Assembly: GCA_026075535.2 (NCBI GenBank)
Contig: AP026549.1
Span: 8,370,001 to 8,434,000, forward strand
Direction: 5' to 3'
DNA: 64,000 nucleotides
Source: Tricholoma matsutake
Taxonomy: Eukaryota > Basidiomycota > Agaricomycetes > Agaricales > Tricholomataceae
Part shown: positions 24,078 to 35,459 of the stretch, in pieces
Layout of the letters: each line of letters starts with the position of its first letter
How positions within the stretch are numbered: the stretch's first letter is position 1
Translations under genes and position numbers: made by a program
The notes under the pieces: model-generated
The model's database searches: none
The model's input: only the letters and a program-made list of their open reading frames with translations
What the model was told of the DNA's origin: nothing

Positions 24078-25079
24078 ACTGACAATAATCTCATACAATT
24101 TTCTTCCACTTTCATGCTTTTCTCCCCAAATACTCAATCCCAAGGCCTAAATCTCATCAACAATTCCTTATCATCTTCCTCCAGTACCCTTCCCTTGAAA
24201 ATCCTCTTTTCTATGTCACATGAGCTCCCTACACTTTCTTCCTTTAACAACTTTAGCTTTGGTGTCCACCCATTCATTATTACTCTTGCCAAATATAAAG
24301 TCCCCATTCCCCTTACCTTTTTCACTTTGCACCCTACCAAAAAATTACATACAGAAACCACATCACTCAAACAGAATATGGTATATAATTCCACAGGCAC
24401 AAAATGTCATATCCTTGACCTCTCACAATTCCCTGAAGAATCCAAGATGGACTCAATTGACTGGCATGAGTCTTGGCAATGTTTCATGGCTATTCTCACT
24501 GCAATTCCAAAGTTGCATCCAGGTGGAAAGAACATTACCTATTCCTTAGCACCCATGATGACTTCTGATTGCATTTCCCAGCCATTCTCTTGTTTGATGT
24601 AGCTAAGAAAACTCACCATTCCATAAATCCCCATGCCTTCAACCAAGAAAATCATTTGCATCACCTCAAATCCATCAAACTCAAGGTAATGTCTGCTACT
24701 ATTCACAATGTGATGCATGATCTAGGACAAGATCTCCAGCCTTCTGGGTCCCAAGGGCATTTCTTCCCCAATCTCGCAAATTTTGTTCTTCCACTTTGGA
24801 TTCCAAACCTTCCTTTTGGGAGGGTGATCCCAAAAATGACTTGCTCTGCTCCCCTTTGCCTCTGTTGCAAGTGCACAGAGCACAAGTTCAGTGATTGCAC
24901 TGAAGACACAATGCCAGCGGGCATGCTGACATACTCATACTACCTTGACCACTCTCAACACATCTGTTCATGGTGCAGCTCCTCTGACCATGGAGCCTGC
25001 ACACAAAAGTGCCTGTGAGGCATTCACTATGCCTTTACCTTTCTTGTAACTGCCTCTTGCAATAGCTCTGCATTATAGG

Positions 25080-26770
25080 GACTGGCAACCCCCAGCTTCC
25101 ACTCTCAATCTTTTCATCTCCACTCCCCACATTTACTTTGACAACCTCCATATTGAACCCTTGCCTTATGATAATGACAGCTGCTATTCTAAGATTGTCA
25201 TGCAGTACTCCACTTTGCAATTTAAAATTTTTCTTGAACACTTGCATGTGCACTCCTGTTATCCTGAACTTCCTTTCGAACTTGCATATGGCTTCCCAAT
25301 TGGCCCTCTCAAACCTCTCAGACACACCTTCACTCCCCCCAATCTTCTGGGGGCTCACTTACCCAATGTCATATGTGCCAGCATCACTGAAGAAATTCAC
25401 CTTGGCTGCTATTCTGGTCCTTTCATGTGAGAGGAACTGGAACAGAAGATAGGTCAATTTTGCTCCTCCCCTCTCCAAGTTGTTGTCAAAGAGGGTGCAC
25501 CTGGTGAGCCCACCAAATTCTGTGTATGCTGACATCTTTCATACCAAGGCACATTGCAATCCTCCATCAATGATAAGATCAACTCGGGTGACTTCCCAAC
25601 ATGTTGGGGGAAGGCATCTGACATTGCTAAAATTGTATGTTCTCTCACTCCTCCTTGTCTCCACTCCCAAGTTCTCTTGTGTACCCTCACATACCTCATG
25701 GAAATCTACTCCCCCCCCTCTCGCATGCACACCTTCTCTCCCCATCTCTTCATGCTTTGTGTGCATACTCCAAGCTTTCATCTCCCTACTCTCTCTCTCC
25801 CCTCTCTCTTCTCATCTCCATGATAACCAGATTTTCATTCATTCTCTTCTGTTCTCTCGCAATAGTGGTTATTTGCTTTTGGGGCTTTTCTCCCTGAACA
25901 GTTTGAAGGACATTGTTATTGAGACTAGGGACTCTCACCATTTCTCTTTCTCTCTGGTTGCTCAACCTTTTCATACTCTTTTCTCATGAAAGCTTCTCTG
26001 AGGTGACAGCTGCCCCACCTGGTGCTCAAACTGCCACATTGGATGTGGAAGGCCCATATCGCACCATTCCCATAAAAACTGATCACAAATGGCTCCAAGG
26101 TGAAGTTGCCAATGCCACCATTGACATCTGGTGTCATGGCCATTCTTACATGTTGAATTTATATAGGTGGCTTACCACTTTCCCCAATGACCATGTGCCT
26201 CACTGGATTCCTTCCTCTGCTCTCTCAGACCTCTGGTAGTGGTCTTCTCTTGTTTCCCATACTCATCTACCCCATTCTCTCTCCTCTACCAGTCCTACTA
26301 ATGATTACAACATCTGGGTCAATGCTTCCACTAAATGGGGCATTGGATTACTCTGGGGCACTCAGTGGGCTGCCTGGCAGCTTTGCAATGTATGGAAAGG
26401 TCCATGTCCTCACATCAAGGATGAGTGTCTGCAATGCAGACATTCTCATTTGTAGTGATAACAAGGGCATTATTGGCACCTTTTCTAAAGGATGATGCTC
26501 CAATTTCATGACCAACCTCTCCATCTGATGCTCTGATGAAGTGTGCAGGGTAACTGGGATCGCCATCTCTCTCACTCATGTAAACTCCATCGACAACCTC
26601 GCAGATCCCATCTCTCATGGTCTTCTCCCTCCTGTCTCCAATATTTTCCCCTCCCTCATTCCCATCCCCTCCCCTCTTGCTCCTTTCATCTCTCATGTCA
26701 TCCTTGAAACATCTCTCCTCCTTTCTGGAGGGCATAGACATCTCAGTGCAGGCTGCTGCATTTTACTCTA
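25080..26770 (+). pseudogene. RT / RNase H of the YR retroelement
   Basis: NPCLMIM/LPYDNDS, ELAYGFPIGPL and HLGCYSGPF are typical of the region before RT in DIRS-like elements. RT pieces EGAPGEPTKF and INSGDFPTCWGKASDIAKIV lead to 25635. After a 360-bp insert bordered by GTATGT and GACAG, APPGAQTATLDVEGPYRTIP follows, holding the first catalytic Asp. About 30 residues are then missing, and the YxDD region after GEVANATIDIW is not recognisable. RNase H remains: WVNASTKWGIGLLWGTQWAA, ICSDNKGIIGTFSKG and HVNSIDNLADPISHG. Frame breaks throughout; inactive. Confidence 0.78.
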
Positions 26771-26879
26771 ATGCTCCCCCTCCTGATGTTTGCCAGGCAG
26801 CTCTACTCCCAGCTGATGGTCACATTCATTGTCCCTGCCTTCGCAAAGATATCCACACTGCCCCCTCTTCTCTTTGACC

Positions 26880-27400
26880 TGATGTCCTAGCCAGCGAGTG
26901 GGTCTTTTGCTGGACCATGCCTCATTCTAATTCCTTCCAGTCCTCTCTCAACTCCCAGCTCCCATCCTCAGCAACTCTCAAACTCTTCAAAGTGATGCTT
27001 TTCTCTTTGGACAAGAATACATGTAGCAGCTATGGCACTGGTCTTCTTCAGTTTACCCAGTACTGCAATCTTCTTTGCATTCCAGATTCTGATCACATGC
27101 CAGCATCCAAAGTCCTTCTCTCTTCTTTTTCTGCTTCTGCTGCTGGCTCAGTTTCCGAGAGTGCTCTTAACAACTGGCTTGCTGGCTTGCAGTTTTGGCA
27201 TGTCATCAACAGTGCAGTCTGGCAAGGTTTGGACATGCTCCATCATGTTCAAGTTTGCTGTGGTTTCTCAAAACTCATCCCTCCCATTTCAAAGTGAGTG
27301 AAGTGTCCCCCCATTACCATTGACACCCTAATTATCTTGAAGTTGGGCCTTGATCTTTCCAATGCCTTTGATGCATCCATTTGGCAGTAATTTACAGTGC
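26880..27400 (+). pseudogene. Tyrosine recombinase N-terminal domain, truncated
   Basis: The open frame 26917-27297 contains SLDKNTCSSYGTGLLQFTQY, SESALNNWLAGLQFWHVINS and WQGLDMLHHV, the core-binding (SAM-like) domain of DIRS-type tyrosine recombinases. After a stop near 27296 the frame continues with LDLSNAFDASIW and is then lost. The catalytic domain with Arg, His-x-x-Arg and Tyr is absent. These enzymes normally join circular cDNA into the host genome. Confidence 0.8.
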
Positions 27401-28729
27401 CCTACATGTCCTAGTGGTGACAGGTCCACCTTGTGCTCTAAGGTCTGGGGACACTTCCAAATGCTTTGACACATCATCACACATGCTCCCAAACCCCTAT
27501 GAACCCCACGAAACTACTCCGAAGCTATTTCATAGCACTTCAAACAATTTCAAACTTTGAATGACTTTGAACAACTTTGCAACATTTCGAGCAAGTTCAA
27601 ACAATTTTGCAGCACCTTGAATGCCTTCAGCCACTGTATGCCTATTGCACCGCCCTTCAGACACATGCAGCACACGTTGCACGAGTTAGTGCATCGCATA
27701 TCGAGCACCACTGGACATGAGGAGATACAACAATGGGCTTTTAGGACATGATTGTGGCGCTTTGACATTTCAATGATATATTGGATCAATAGGACAGGTA
27801 CCCTTGATACATTGTGACTCTATACATTTCCCTTCTCATCCATCATCTCTTATGTATTTTATGATTTGGAAAGTTCTTTATTGTTTTATATCTTGCCTCA
27901 TGTAGTCCTCATGTTTTATTTCCTTTTAAGTACCATCTCTTCCAAACATATATAGCCTTGTACTAGCTACTTAGAAAGATAGAACAGATTGTCCTCTCAT
28001 ATCCATTGTTTGATTTAAGAGCAATCCTCTTGAGTCCAAGTCTCTTATCTTAGACCTGAAGTTTAGCAGGTTACCTCAAACTTTCTCAAACTTTCTGTAT
28101 TAGCTTCTTGAAATTATCGTCTATTGTCTATCCACAGCATCAGTCAAAACTATTCTTGTCCTCCACAAACCCCTCGGACATCCTCGAACTTTCTCAAACA
28201 TCTTCGAACTTTTCTCAAACATCTTCGCAGAGCTTCGTACACCCTCAAACTTCATCAAATATCATTGGACCTCTTAGAACATAATTCCTCCACCCTTGGG
28301 TTACAGCAGTGATATTTAGTACCACCTTGCATCCTTCCTCTAACTTGTGTTATACCATTCAAGACCTTTTTGTGGGTTTTGTTTGGGTTTCCAGGTCAAG
28401 CATCATCAGTGGACTCCACTGATGATGCTCAACTCAGAAACTCAACCAAAACCAACTCAACTGGCCTTAGGAGATATAACATGAGTCAGAGGGAGGTCTT
28501 TACACTCCCCCACCTTTCCTGTCGGACTCCGACTGGACTGACCAGAGTCCGACTGGGGTCCACCAGGACTGTTCACCAGCCAACTGCCTGCAAAGTTGCC
28601 AGTCCAGTCCCAGTCCAGTCTGACTGGACTCTGAGTGGAATCCACTCAAACACTGGATTCCACTTGGACTGGTCCAGTGGAGTCTGAGTGGAGTCCAGTC
28701 AGATTCCGCTGAAAAAGTGTGTAAGAAAA

Positions 28730-28805
28730 GGAATTGAACCCAGATCTCTGTAGGTTGCTTATGTAATCAATCATGATGCACAATATAACCATTACACCAC
28801 AGTAC
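28730..28805 (-). repeat. tRNA-like module type B (X1 left)
   Basis: Reading leftward: TGTGGTGTAATGGTTATATT resembles a tRNA A box, and GGGTTCAATTCC about 55 bp later a B box. It points outward to the element end. No full cloverleaf is evident. Same type as 50955-51020 in X5. Confidence 0.65.
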
Positions 28806-28859
28806 CTTGTGTGAGGCATCATCTACTTGCATTGGGTACCATGGTGTGGCTGTGTATGA

Positions 28860-29985
28860 CAAAGCATATTGCCGCATCATCAAATGTGCCAGCTCATCAC
28901 TCACCACCACCACCACCACCACTGTCGACGCTGCCTCCTTCCCTCCTCTCTCTACCACCACCACCACTGCATGGACACCCACTGCCACCACTCCCACGCC
29001 CAATCCGCCATCACCACCACCCGCAAACAAGCTGAATGGATGGAATGCGGGCCCAAACGATGCAGATTGCATTGTTTGGGCCCTACATAAGTTTTTTTTT
29101 CGTTTGCTTTTTGTTTTTATAAACTAACTAACCTGTTTTTTTAGTTTTGTAGGTTATAATCTACTGGCAACGACGCCACCACTCGCAAATGAGCCAACAC
29201 GGGCCCAAACAATGCAGATCATGTTGTTTGGTTTTTGTTTTTATAAACTAACTAACTCATTTTTTTAGTTTTCTAGGTTATAACCTACTAGTAATGACAC
29301 CACCACCCACAAATGAGCCAACGTGGGCCCAAACGATGCAGATCGTGTCATTTGGGCCCTACATAAGTTTTTTTTGTTTGGTTTTTGTTTTTATCAACTA
29401 ACTAACTCATTTTTTGAGTTTTCTAGGTTATAATCTACTAGTAACGACACCACCACCTACAAATGAGCCAACACACCCACCCCACGCCTATGAGCCCCTG
29501 CTCGTAGGGTGGATTGTGAGTGTGTGCAGTCGACAATGACGATGACAACGCCGCCTACCAGCACCAGGACCCAGAATGACCCAGACCCAACGACACCCAT
29601 GCCAGCCCCCTCCTCCCTGTCCAAACGGGATGTGAGGGTGTCGATAAAGGATAGGAGATGGCAGAGGGGTACCAGGAGACCTGCGGAGCAGGATACCCAC
29701 CTGGTAAGCACCCACCTACCCCCTCCCTCGCATGCCACATCACTGACCATTCCCCCCAACCCCTCCAAACTAGGAGACCCACAAAACTGACAACACACCC
29801 ACCCCACGCCAACGAGCACCTGCTCGTTGGGTGGATGGCGGGTACACCAGGGTTATGATGATCACGGCACCCATCCCCACACCTATGAGCCTCTGCTTGT
29901 AGGGTGGATGATGGGTGCGGCTTGCTACGGCGATGGACGCGTGCGAGGAAGGGTGGGCAATGACACCCACCCCAGACTGCATCCC
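28860..29985 (+). repeat. X1 core: exon-like units, GGGCCC palindromes and AACTAAC spacers
   Basis: An N-terminal His/Thr-rich low-complexity stretch (CAC)n at 28894-28921 leads into a unit ending WMECGPKRC...LGPT. Each unit ends in a palindrome of GGGCCCAAAC...GTTTGGGCCC type, then a T-rich spacer with ACTAACTAAC and TTTTCTAGGTTATAA. Three tandem copies occur at about 29040-29460. Further on are CCTGCTCGTAGGGTGGAT / CACCTGCTCGTTGGGTGGAT palindromic motifs (29480-29930). X2 and X5 contain the same order in reverse orientation. Confidence 0.6.
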
Positions 29986-30240
29986 CCAACCCCCCCTCCC
30001 CCGCATTTTGCATGGGGAGGGGTCTTTATTATTTTTAATTTATCTCTGCCCCCCCCTCACACCAAATGCAAGGGGTATATATATTGTAGTACTTACGAAT
30101 CCCCCCCTCGCGCCGAACGCGAGGGGTTTAGTTTTTTATGTACATAGTAATAATCCCCCCCCTCTCGCAAGATGCGAGAGGGGTTTTTTTTTGTTTATTA
30201 TTATATTATACCCACTCCCTTGTGTCCTACATGAGGGATG
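29985..30240. repeat. Hairpin ladder of X1
   Basis: Five GC-rich hairpins occur at about 50-bp intervals, e.g. CCCTCGCGCCGAACGCGAGG and CCCTCTCGCAAGATGCGAGA, separated by T/A-rich linkers. Equivalent ladders lie at 35627-35892, 47325-47516 and 49600-49832, always just inside module A. Confidence 0.75.
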
Positions 30241-30342
30241 TGGCTAATTAAAATTTTTTGATCTTAATTGTTTGAAAAATGCCTCCTCGAAGAATATGAA
30301 AAGTTGAGTCATAAGTAAACCTTATATTGAACCCTAATAAAT

Positions 30343-30424
30343 CTCCTGTGGCTCAAGTGGTTGAGCACACTTGTTTGGTTTGTCATGTGATTCCTTATGG
30401 TGAGGTCTTGAGTTCAATTCCTGC
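30343..30424 (+). repeat. tRNA-like module type A (X1 right)
   Basis: CTCCTGTGGCTCAAGTGGTT holds an A-box-like TGGCTCAAGTGG, and GAGTTCAATTCC about 50 bp downstream is B-box-like. It points outward. Three closely similar copies exist in X2, X3 and X5. Confidence 0.7.
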
Positions 30425-31499
30425 AGTACACAAATTTATTTTGTGGGTACTTTATGAAATTCACCAACTCCAAAGTCCTTTGAGCTCATATCTAATTGAC
30501 TTATCATTTGGTTGAAATGCATTCCACTTGGACTCCAGTTGGACTCCAATGGGCAATTGAACTCTACATGACTTAGTGTAGTTCAATTGGACTCCACTCA
30601 GACTCCAGTGGACTCCAGTCAGTCCAGTCGGAGTCCACTAGGACAGGTGGGGGACTGTAAAGTACTGGTCAGAAGAAGGGTGCAAGGTGGTACTGAATAT
30701 TACCGTGCTAACCAAAAGTTGGTAGATGTAGTACAAAGTGTTGTGAAGTCCGGCAAAGCAGTATGAAGTAGTACAAAACACTACAAAGCATTTTGAAATG
30801 ATATGAAAGAATTAACAGTAGTGCGAAAGAATTTGAAGAGCCTCAAAATGGTTTCGAGAGGTTTGTGAGACGATGACAAGGTTGATAGACAATTGACAAT
30901 AGTTTTGAGGGACTAAGTAGCAGAACAAAGAAGTTTGTGGAAGACTGGGGAGCTTTGGACTAAGACTGAGCTGAGACCTGAGAGTTAAACCCTTAAATCT
31001 GATGATATGTGATAGTAGAAGACAATTTTCTTCTTGAAAGTGGTAAATAGTACAAGCTATATATGTTTTAGAGAGATAGTACTAAAAAGGGTAAGAGGCC
31101 ATGAGGCAAACATGTGCTATACATAAGGCAGTGAAAAAGGTGTCAAAATCACGAAGTAAATGAGAAATGATGAGACAGAAAACGTGGAATAGTCATAATA
31201 TATCAAATCTCCTTGTCTTGTTGTTCCAATAAATCATGAAAATGTCGAAAAGCACCTCGATGCATGCTAAAGTGCTAGCTGTTGTGTCTCCTTGTGTCCA
31301 TTGATGATACTCGACCCAGTAATAGGTCCCCAGCACAGTTCGAGCACCGATATATCGGTTTTTGCACTTTAAATTGACTTTGAACACTTTGTACAGCTCA
31401 GAATATACACTTGGAACATCATCGATGAGTTCTGAACCAGTTTCAAGCAATATCGCAGCGATATCGGCCTTCAAACAAGTCCAATATTTCCTTGACTGA

Positions 31500-32960
31500 C
31501 TTTGAAAATCATCGAACATGGAAAATTGACATCGAACACTATATTGCTATCTGAATGGTCATCGCACACATGCCAGACATATCCCCTACCATTGTCAAAC
31601 AACATCGCACTGATTCTGGGCCACAAACAAAGACCAAAGAAACTTCAAAAATCTTCAAAAAACCTTGAACCTCAAAAAAAAAACCTTCAGACACAGTATT
31701 TCCTATTCAAACGATCTTTGGACGCATGCTGGACACATGGAACACTATCTCAAGTATATCGAACACATTTAGACTGCATGTGCACGCATACAATCCGCTC
31801 GAAGCAGTTTCCAATGTTTTATGCAATTTATAACAAGGACAGTCTGCTTTTAGCTATTCTTTCTTATTATTTCTTCATCATGTGTTATATTCACCCTTTC
31901 TAGTCTCACTTTATTGTTCTGATATACTTCTATTGTCCTTTGCCTCGAGTTTTCCACATGTTTGCCTCATGTTCTCTAGCCTTTTTAGGTACTTTCTTTA
32001 TTTTATATAAAAAGATGTACTAGATACAAAGAAAACCAAGAAGTCATTGTCTTCCTCCCAGATCGCAGTGATTTGAGAGTACAGTTTAGTCTTATTCAGT
32101 CTGAAGTTTGGTGTTTTATGCTAAACTTCTTCAAAAATCCTCGAAAATCCTCACATTATGCTATTTTCGCTCTTGATTCTCTCGATTCACCTTTGCTTTG
32201 CTTCTACTACTCATCTAGTCCCCAATCTTGCGTCCGAACATATTTGCGCACTCTGAATTCATTGATCTATCCACGAAATAGTCCGAAAATTTGTCGGATT
32301 TCATCGAAACTCGTTCATCCTCATTGTGCCTCTTGATATTATCATCATCCTCTCGTATTCATCATTGCTCACCTCTTGCATTGTTTATCAACCTTTCCAT
32401 CACTCACCAATATCTTCGCAGTCTATTTCGCAATCCCGAAAAATATCACGACATCTCAAAAAATATCACAATGTCTCGAAAAATATCACAATGTCTCGAA
32501 AAATATTGCAACTCCTCGAAAATCTTCGAAAATCCTCGAAACACATTCTTTTAGCTTTGAATTGCTTTGACAAGCAGTTCTTTTATGACTATTTGATGGT
32601 CGGTCTGACAGGTGACATCTAGAGGGCCTCGCATCCTTCCTCTGACTTGTGTTATACCATCCGAAGCCATTTAGCAGGTTTTGTTTGGGTTTCCGGGTTG
32701 AGCATCATCACCGGAAACCCAAACAAAACCTATAAAATGGCTTCAAATGATATAACATGAGTCAGAGGAAGGGTGTGAGGTGGTACTAAATATCACCATC
32801 GGCAATGAGCATGAATGCGATGTGAAGCGATGCTGTACAAAGTACTGTGAAAGCTTGCAAAGAAGTTCGAAGAATTTCAAGTGTATGCAAAGAAGTCTGA
32901 AGAATTTCCAGTGTGTGCAAAGAAGTTCGAAGAATTTCCAGTGTGTGCAATTTTGATCCA
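31500..32960. repeat. R2: second long palindrome of the R family
   Basis: The centre at about 32705 joins GGTTTTGTTTGGGTTTCCGG and CCGGAAACCCAAACAAAACC. Outward on both sides are TTCCTCTGACTTGTGTTATA and its complement. The left arm continues to about 31500 with TCAAACATC/CTTCGAA-type repeats. The right arm ends near 32960 in a 30-bp tandem repeat (about 32860-32952, GTGTGCAAAGAAGTTCGAAG) next to the G1 3' exon. Confidence 0.7.
32437..32545. repeat. Tandem repeat of about 20 bp
   Basis: AAAAATATCACAATGTCTCG-type units repeat four to five times inside the left arm of R2. The complementary form appears in R3 at about 56940-56990. Confidence 0.8.
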
Positions 32961-34573
32961 ATTGTTGATAGTAGATATGTTTTCTCCTTTTGCAAGCGAA
33001 TACTGTTGTCTTCCATGTAAACTGAGAAGATTGGGATTTTCAGTCATTGTAAACAACAGTAATAAAACTGTTGAGAGTGAGATGTCAGCTGGGAAGTTTT
33101 TCTGGATGAATTGACTGAATGAGAGGAAAGTCAATTCTGGAAATGGGCTGAATTCTGACAATGCAGCAGCTGTGGGCAAAAACTAAGACCCAGCAAAATC
33201 CACAATGGGAAAGGTAGACAGCAAAGACTTGAAAACAGCCAGAGCATTGCATTTGGGCAATTGGGGTCATTAAAAGAGGGGACTTAGAACTATAACATGA
33301 TTGGATTGGTCCATTGTATCTACTTACACAGCCTTAGACTTCTGCTTTTTTCTGCCAGTTACTTCTTTTGCTTTGCCTTTTCCCTTCTCTTTCTCCTTTT
33401 CCTTTTCCTTTTCCTTCCCCTTTTCCTTCCCTTCCCCTTTTCCTTTTCCTTTTCCTTTTCCTTTTCCTTTTCCTTTTCCTTTTCCTTTTCCTTTTCCTTT
33501 TCCTTTTCCTTTTCCTTCTGAGTTTCCCCCATGTCAGATCCTGCCTCTGTCTCTCCCTTTGTCAAACCCTCTCCCCCATTTGCCAGCCATTCCAGAAGAT
33601 CAGAAAATGCATATGCAGGTTTCAATATTCCCCACAACTCAATATCCAAGAGCTTGTCATCACTGTCCTCAAGCCAAGACACCATCGTAGGATAACCAGA
33701 AAGCTTTGGAAAAGCCTTGCTATACATCAAGTGCCACTGTGATTTTCCCTTGAAATGCTGATGATATCTGCATGTGTCGGCTTCTGATCAAAAACCTCTT
33801 TCAACTTTCCAGTCTCCCATAACATATTGCAGGTCTTGACAGCCACCAACCATGCCTTGTACTTCTGCCATGCATAACCCAAATTTACATCCTTGTGATT
33901 GGTTAACTCAACTGGAATACTGAGAGAAGCAACCATCTTGTCTTTGAACAGAGAGCCAGTGACAGAAAGAGGTGTAGACATGTGAGTCTCAGGTGGGGCA
34001 GTACCAGTAGAACCAACTGGAGTCGAGACAGATAATGCAGGAAGGAATGTGGGTTGTTGTTCCTTATGTGAGATAAATATCAAGTAATCTTGATGGAGAC
34101 TGTAAAAGTGTCTCACATAACAGACCAGAAGAATATAGTCTTTCTTTCTCTTAATCCATTCAATGTCTTCATCAAATGATACTGCAGCCTCATATCGGCC
34201 TTTGTCAGTCCACTCTCCTTGTTCATAAACAGATATTTGAGGGTTGGTTTCTATCATGGGATTATTATAAATGATAATAGGTATGCATGAAGGCTCCATA
34301 CTTTCAATTGGAGACCACTTTGCAGCAATAGATTTGAGGATGGGTGCCATAGAAAACTGAACATCAACTTTGAGAATCCAGAATTAGCAAGTTATAAATA
34401 TGTACTCTTCCCGTCCTCAAAACTGGAGTCTCAAGATTGTCATCATCACCTGCATCAGCAAAATTGAAGACATTCCCAGTGGCATGTCCACGCATATGTC
34501 CACCAGTAGTGTGAGATGATCCATGGAGAGCAGGTGGTGGACTGGATGATGGACTAGTCATATGAACATCCAT
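32940..34573 (-). pseudogene. G1, 3' exons: hypothetical agaricomycete protein with KE repeat
   Basis: Reading leftward: 34573 (MDVHMTSPSSSPPPALHG...), 34350-33727 (MAPILKSIAAKWSPIE..., QGEWTDKGRYEAAVSFDEDIEWIKRKKDYILLVCYVRHF), then 33730-33359 (AFPKLSGYPTMVSWLEDSDD, LLDIELWGILKPAYAF, LLEWLANGGEGL) ending in a Lys-Glu dipeptide tract encoded by a (TTTTCC)n array. A probable intron (GTAAGT at about 33325) separates a last exon, 33180-32940 (LSEFSPFPELTFLSFSQF, GENISTINNWIKIAHTGNSS). I recognise this only as a repeated hypothetical protein family of agaricomycetes without known domain. This 3' part looks nearly open; the 5' part is broken by X2 and X4. Confidence 0.6.
33387..33520. repeat. (TTTTCC)n hexanucleotide array
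   Basis: A nearly perfect TTTTCC run of about 20 units. On the minus strand it codes for alternating Lys-Glu in the G1 exon. The other frames give meaningless Phe/Ser or Phe/Pro tracts. Confidence 0.95.
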
Positions 34574-34799
34574 GGATGTTTTACAATGCTAAAAAGCAAA
34601 AGCAAAAGTAAAGACCTCCTACCTGGATCTTGAAACCTTTTGGCTTGGACCATGGATGTTGCACCAGGAACAACTACGATGATATATTAAAAAGACCAAG
34701 TAATATTATTTTTTCATTACCTGTGTCACCCATCGAGGAGCCACCCAGTAAATGATCTAATACTAATTCTAGATTTTGAATTACAACTACAACAAATTA

Positions 34800-35167
34800 A
34801 AATACCTTTGGACCTAAGGGCTACTACAGAGACAGGGGATGGTCAGGATGTAACCAGTAAAAGAAAAAGAAAACAGGGGCTTGCTAGTGGTTTTAGTACC
34901 CCCGTCATGGGTGTTGGCGCTGGCGTTGTCATCGGTGGCCTTCCTGCCACTGGTGTTGGTGGTGTCATTGGTGGTGTCATTGCAGGGTTTGGCCTCCATT
35001 GTGGTCATTGCCCCGGCCCTCCCCATGGCTGGCATCATCATTGGTGTTCACATTGTCATCCTGGGCCTCCTTGTTGTTGTCATCCTGGGCCTCCTTGTCA
35101 TTGTCATCCTGGCACTCCCCATCGCTGTTGTCCTTGTTGTCGGCCTCCCTGTCATTGTCATTGTCGG
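34800..35167 (-). pseudogene. G1, acidic Asp/Asn-rich exon (part downstream of X2)
   Basis: Reading leftward from X2: QPAADNDNDREADNKDNSDG, then CQDDNDKEAQDDNNKEAQDD, a repeated DDN-KEA unit of 8-9 residues. Its upstream half lies beyond X2 at 37305-37455 (SSDSEESKEETSDESSNNNG). The segment is highly acidic and low in complexity. A similar DDNKED repeat is encoded at 60650-60780. Confidence 0.55.
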
Positions 35168-35459
35168 CTGCAGGCTGTAATTTACCCTCCCCCACCTATT
35201 CCGGTCGGAGTCCAGTTATTCTGGTCGGAGTCCAGTTATTCTGGTTGGAGTCCAATTATTCCAGTCAGAGTCCAGTTATTCCAGTCAGAGTCCAGTTATT
35301 CCAGTCAGAGTCCAGTTATTCCGGTCGGAGTCCAGTTATTCTGGTTATTCCGACCAGATTCTGGTTACTCCTGATCCTCAACTTAGAGTATATAGCCTAA
35401 TGGATAGTCAAATTTCAAGTCTTAAGTTGTCAAAGTGCCTACAAAATATATTTGTGCAG

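Larger units (their letters stand above)
22640..25018 (+). pseudogene. Gag-like ORF of the YR retroelement
   Basis: Starts MTSSSVPP at 22640 and, when the solo LTR is skipped, continues in frame as PAAAGKDTSAITTGPVPM. After the 947-bp insert comes FSFGVHPFIITLAKYKVPI, GTKCHILDLSQFPEESKMD and DWHESWQCFMAI, which match the N-terminal part of basidiomycete DIRS-like gag proteins. A frame change near 24600 leads to the C-terminal Cys/His region: CCKCTEHKFSDC and CSWCSSSDHGACTQKC. Function: nucleic acid binding and particle assembly, inferred from family. Confidence 0.75.
22640..27400 (+). mobile_element. Tyrosine-recombinase (DIRS-order) retroelement remnant
   Basis: Gag-like protein, RT, RNase H and tyrosine-recombinase N-terminal domain lie in order on the plus strand. 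The presence of a phage-integrase-type recombinase instead of a DDE integrase places it in the DIRS order. It is interrupted by a solo LTR (22665-22943), a hAT-like element (23123-24069) and a 360-bp intron-like insert (about 25636-25997). The recombinase is cut off at about 27400 by the R1 palindrome, before its catalytic Arg-His-Arg-Tyr residues. Confidence 0.85.
28485..30675. mobile_element. X1: tRNA-capped composite inverted element
   Basis: Ends GAGGTCTTTACACTCCCCCA (28493) and TGGGGGACTGTAAAGTACTG (to 30667) are inverted. Flanks GTCAGAGG (28485-28492) and GTCAGAAG (30668-30675) form an 8-bp duplication with one mismatch. Uninterrupted R2 at 32755-32775 shows the empty-site context. Subterminal arrays consist of GGACTCCAGT/GACTGGACTC-type units in both arms. 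Module order from the right end inward: array, tRNA-like A (30343-30424), hairpin ladder (29985-30240), core (28860-29985), tRNA-like B (28805-28730), array. No transposase. Confidence 0.85.
27480..31500. repeat. R1: long imperfect palindrome (foldback repeat), split by X1
   Basis: The centre is CATCATCAGTGGACTCCACT at about 28400. To its left are motifs such as GTTTGGGTTTCC, CTAACTTGTGTTATACCA and GATATTTAGTACCACCTTGC, and to its right, partly beyond X1, the reverse complements (GATATAACATGAGTCAGAGG, GGTGCAAGGTGGTACTGAAT). Arms of roughly 0.8-1 kb continue with TTGCCTCATG / CATGAGGCAA. The same arm sequences recur in R2 and R3. No coding capacity. Outer borders are uncertain by 100 bp or more. 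Confidence 0.7.

Noticed and set aside
28807..29127. His-rich and Thr-rich proteins in X1
   Set aside because: All three frames are open because of (CAC)n; there is no conserved start and the unit appears to be part of a repeated core.
33297..33742. Plus-strand Phe/Ser/Pro-rich frames
   Set aside because: Shadow translations of the (TTTTCC)n array; the minus strand continues a gene-like frame (AFPKLSGYPTMVSWL) on either side.
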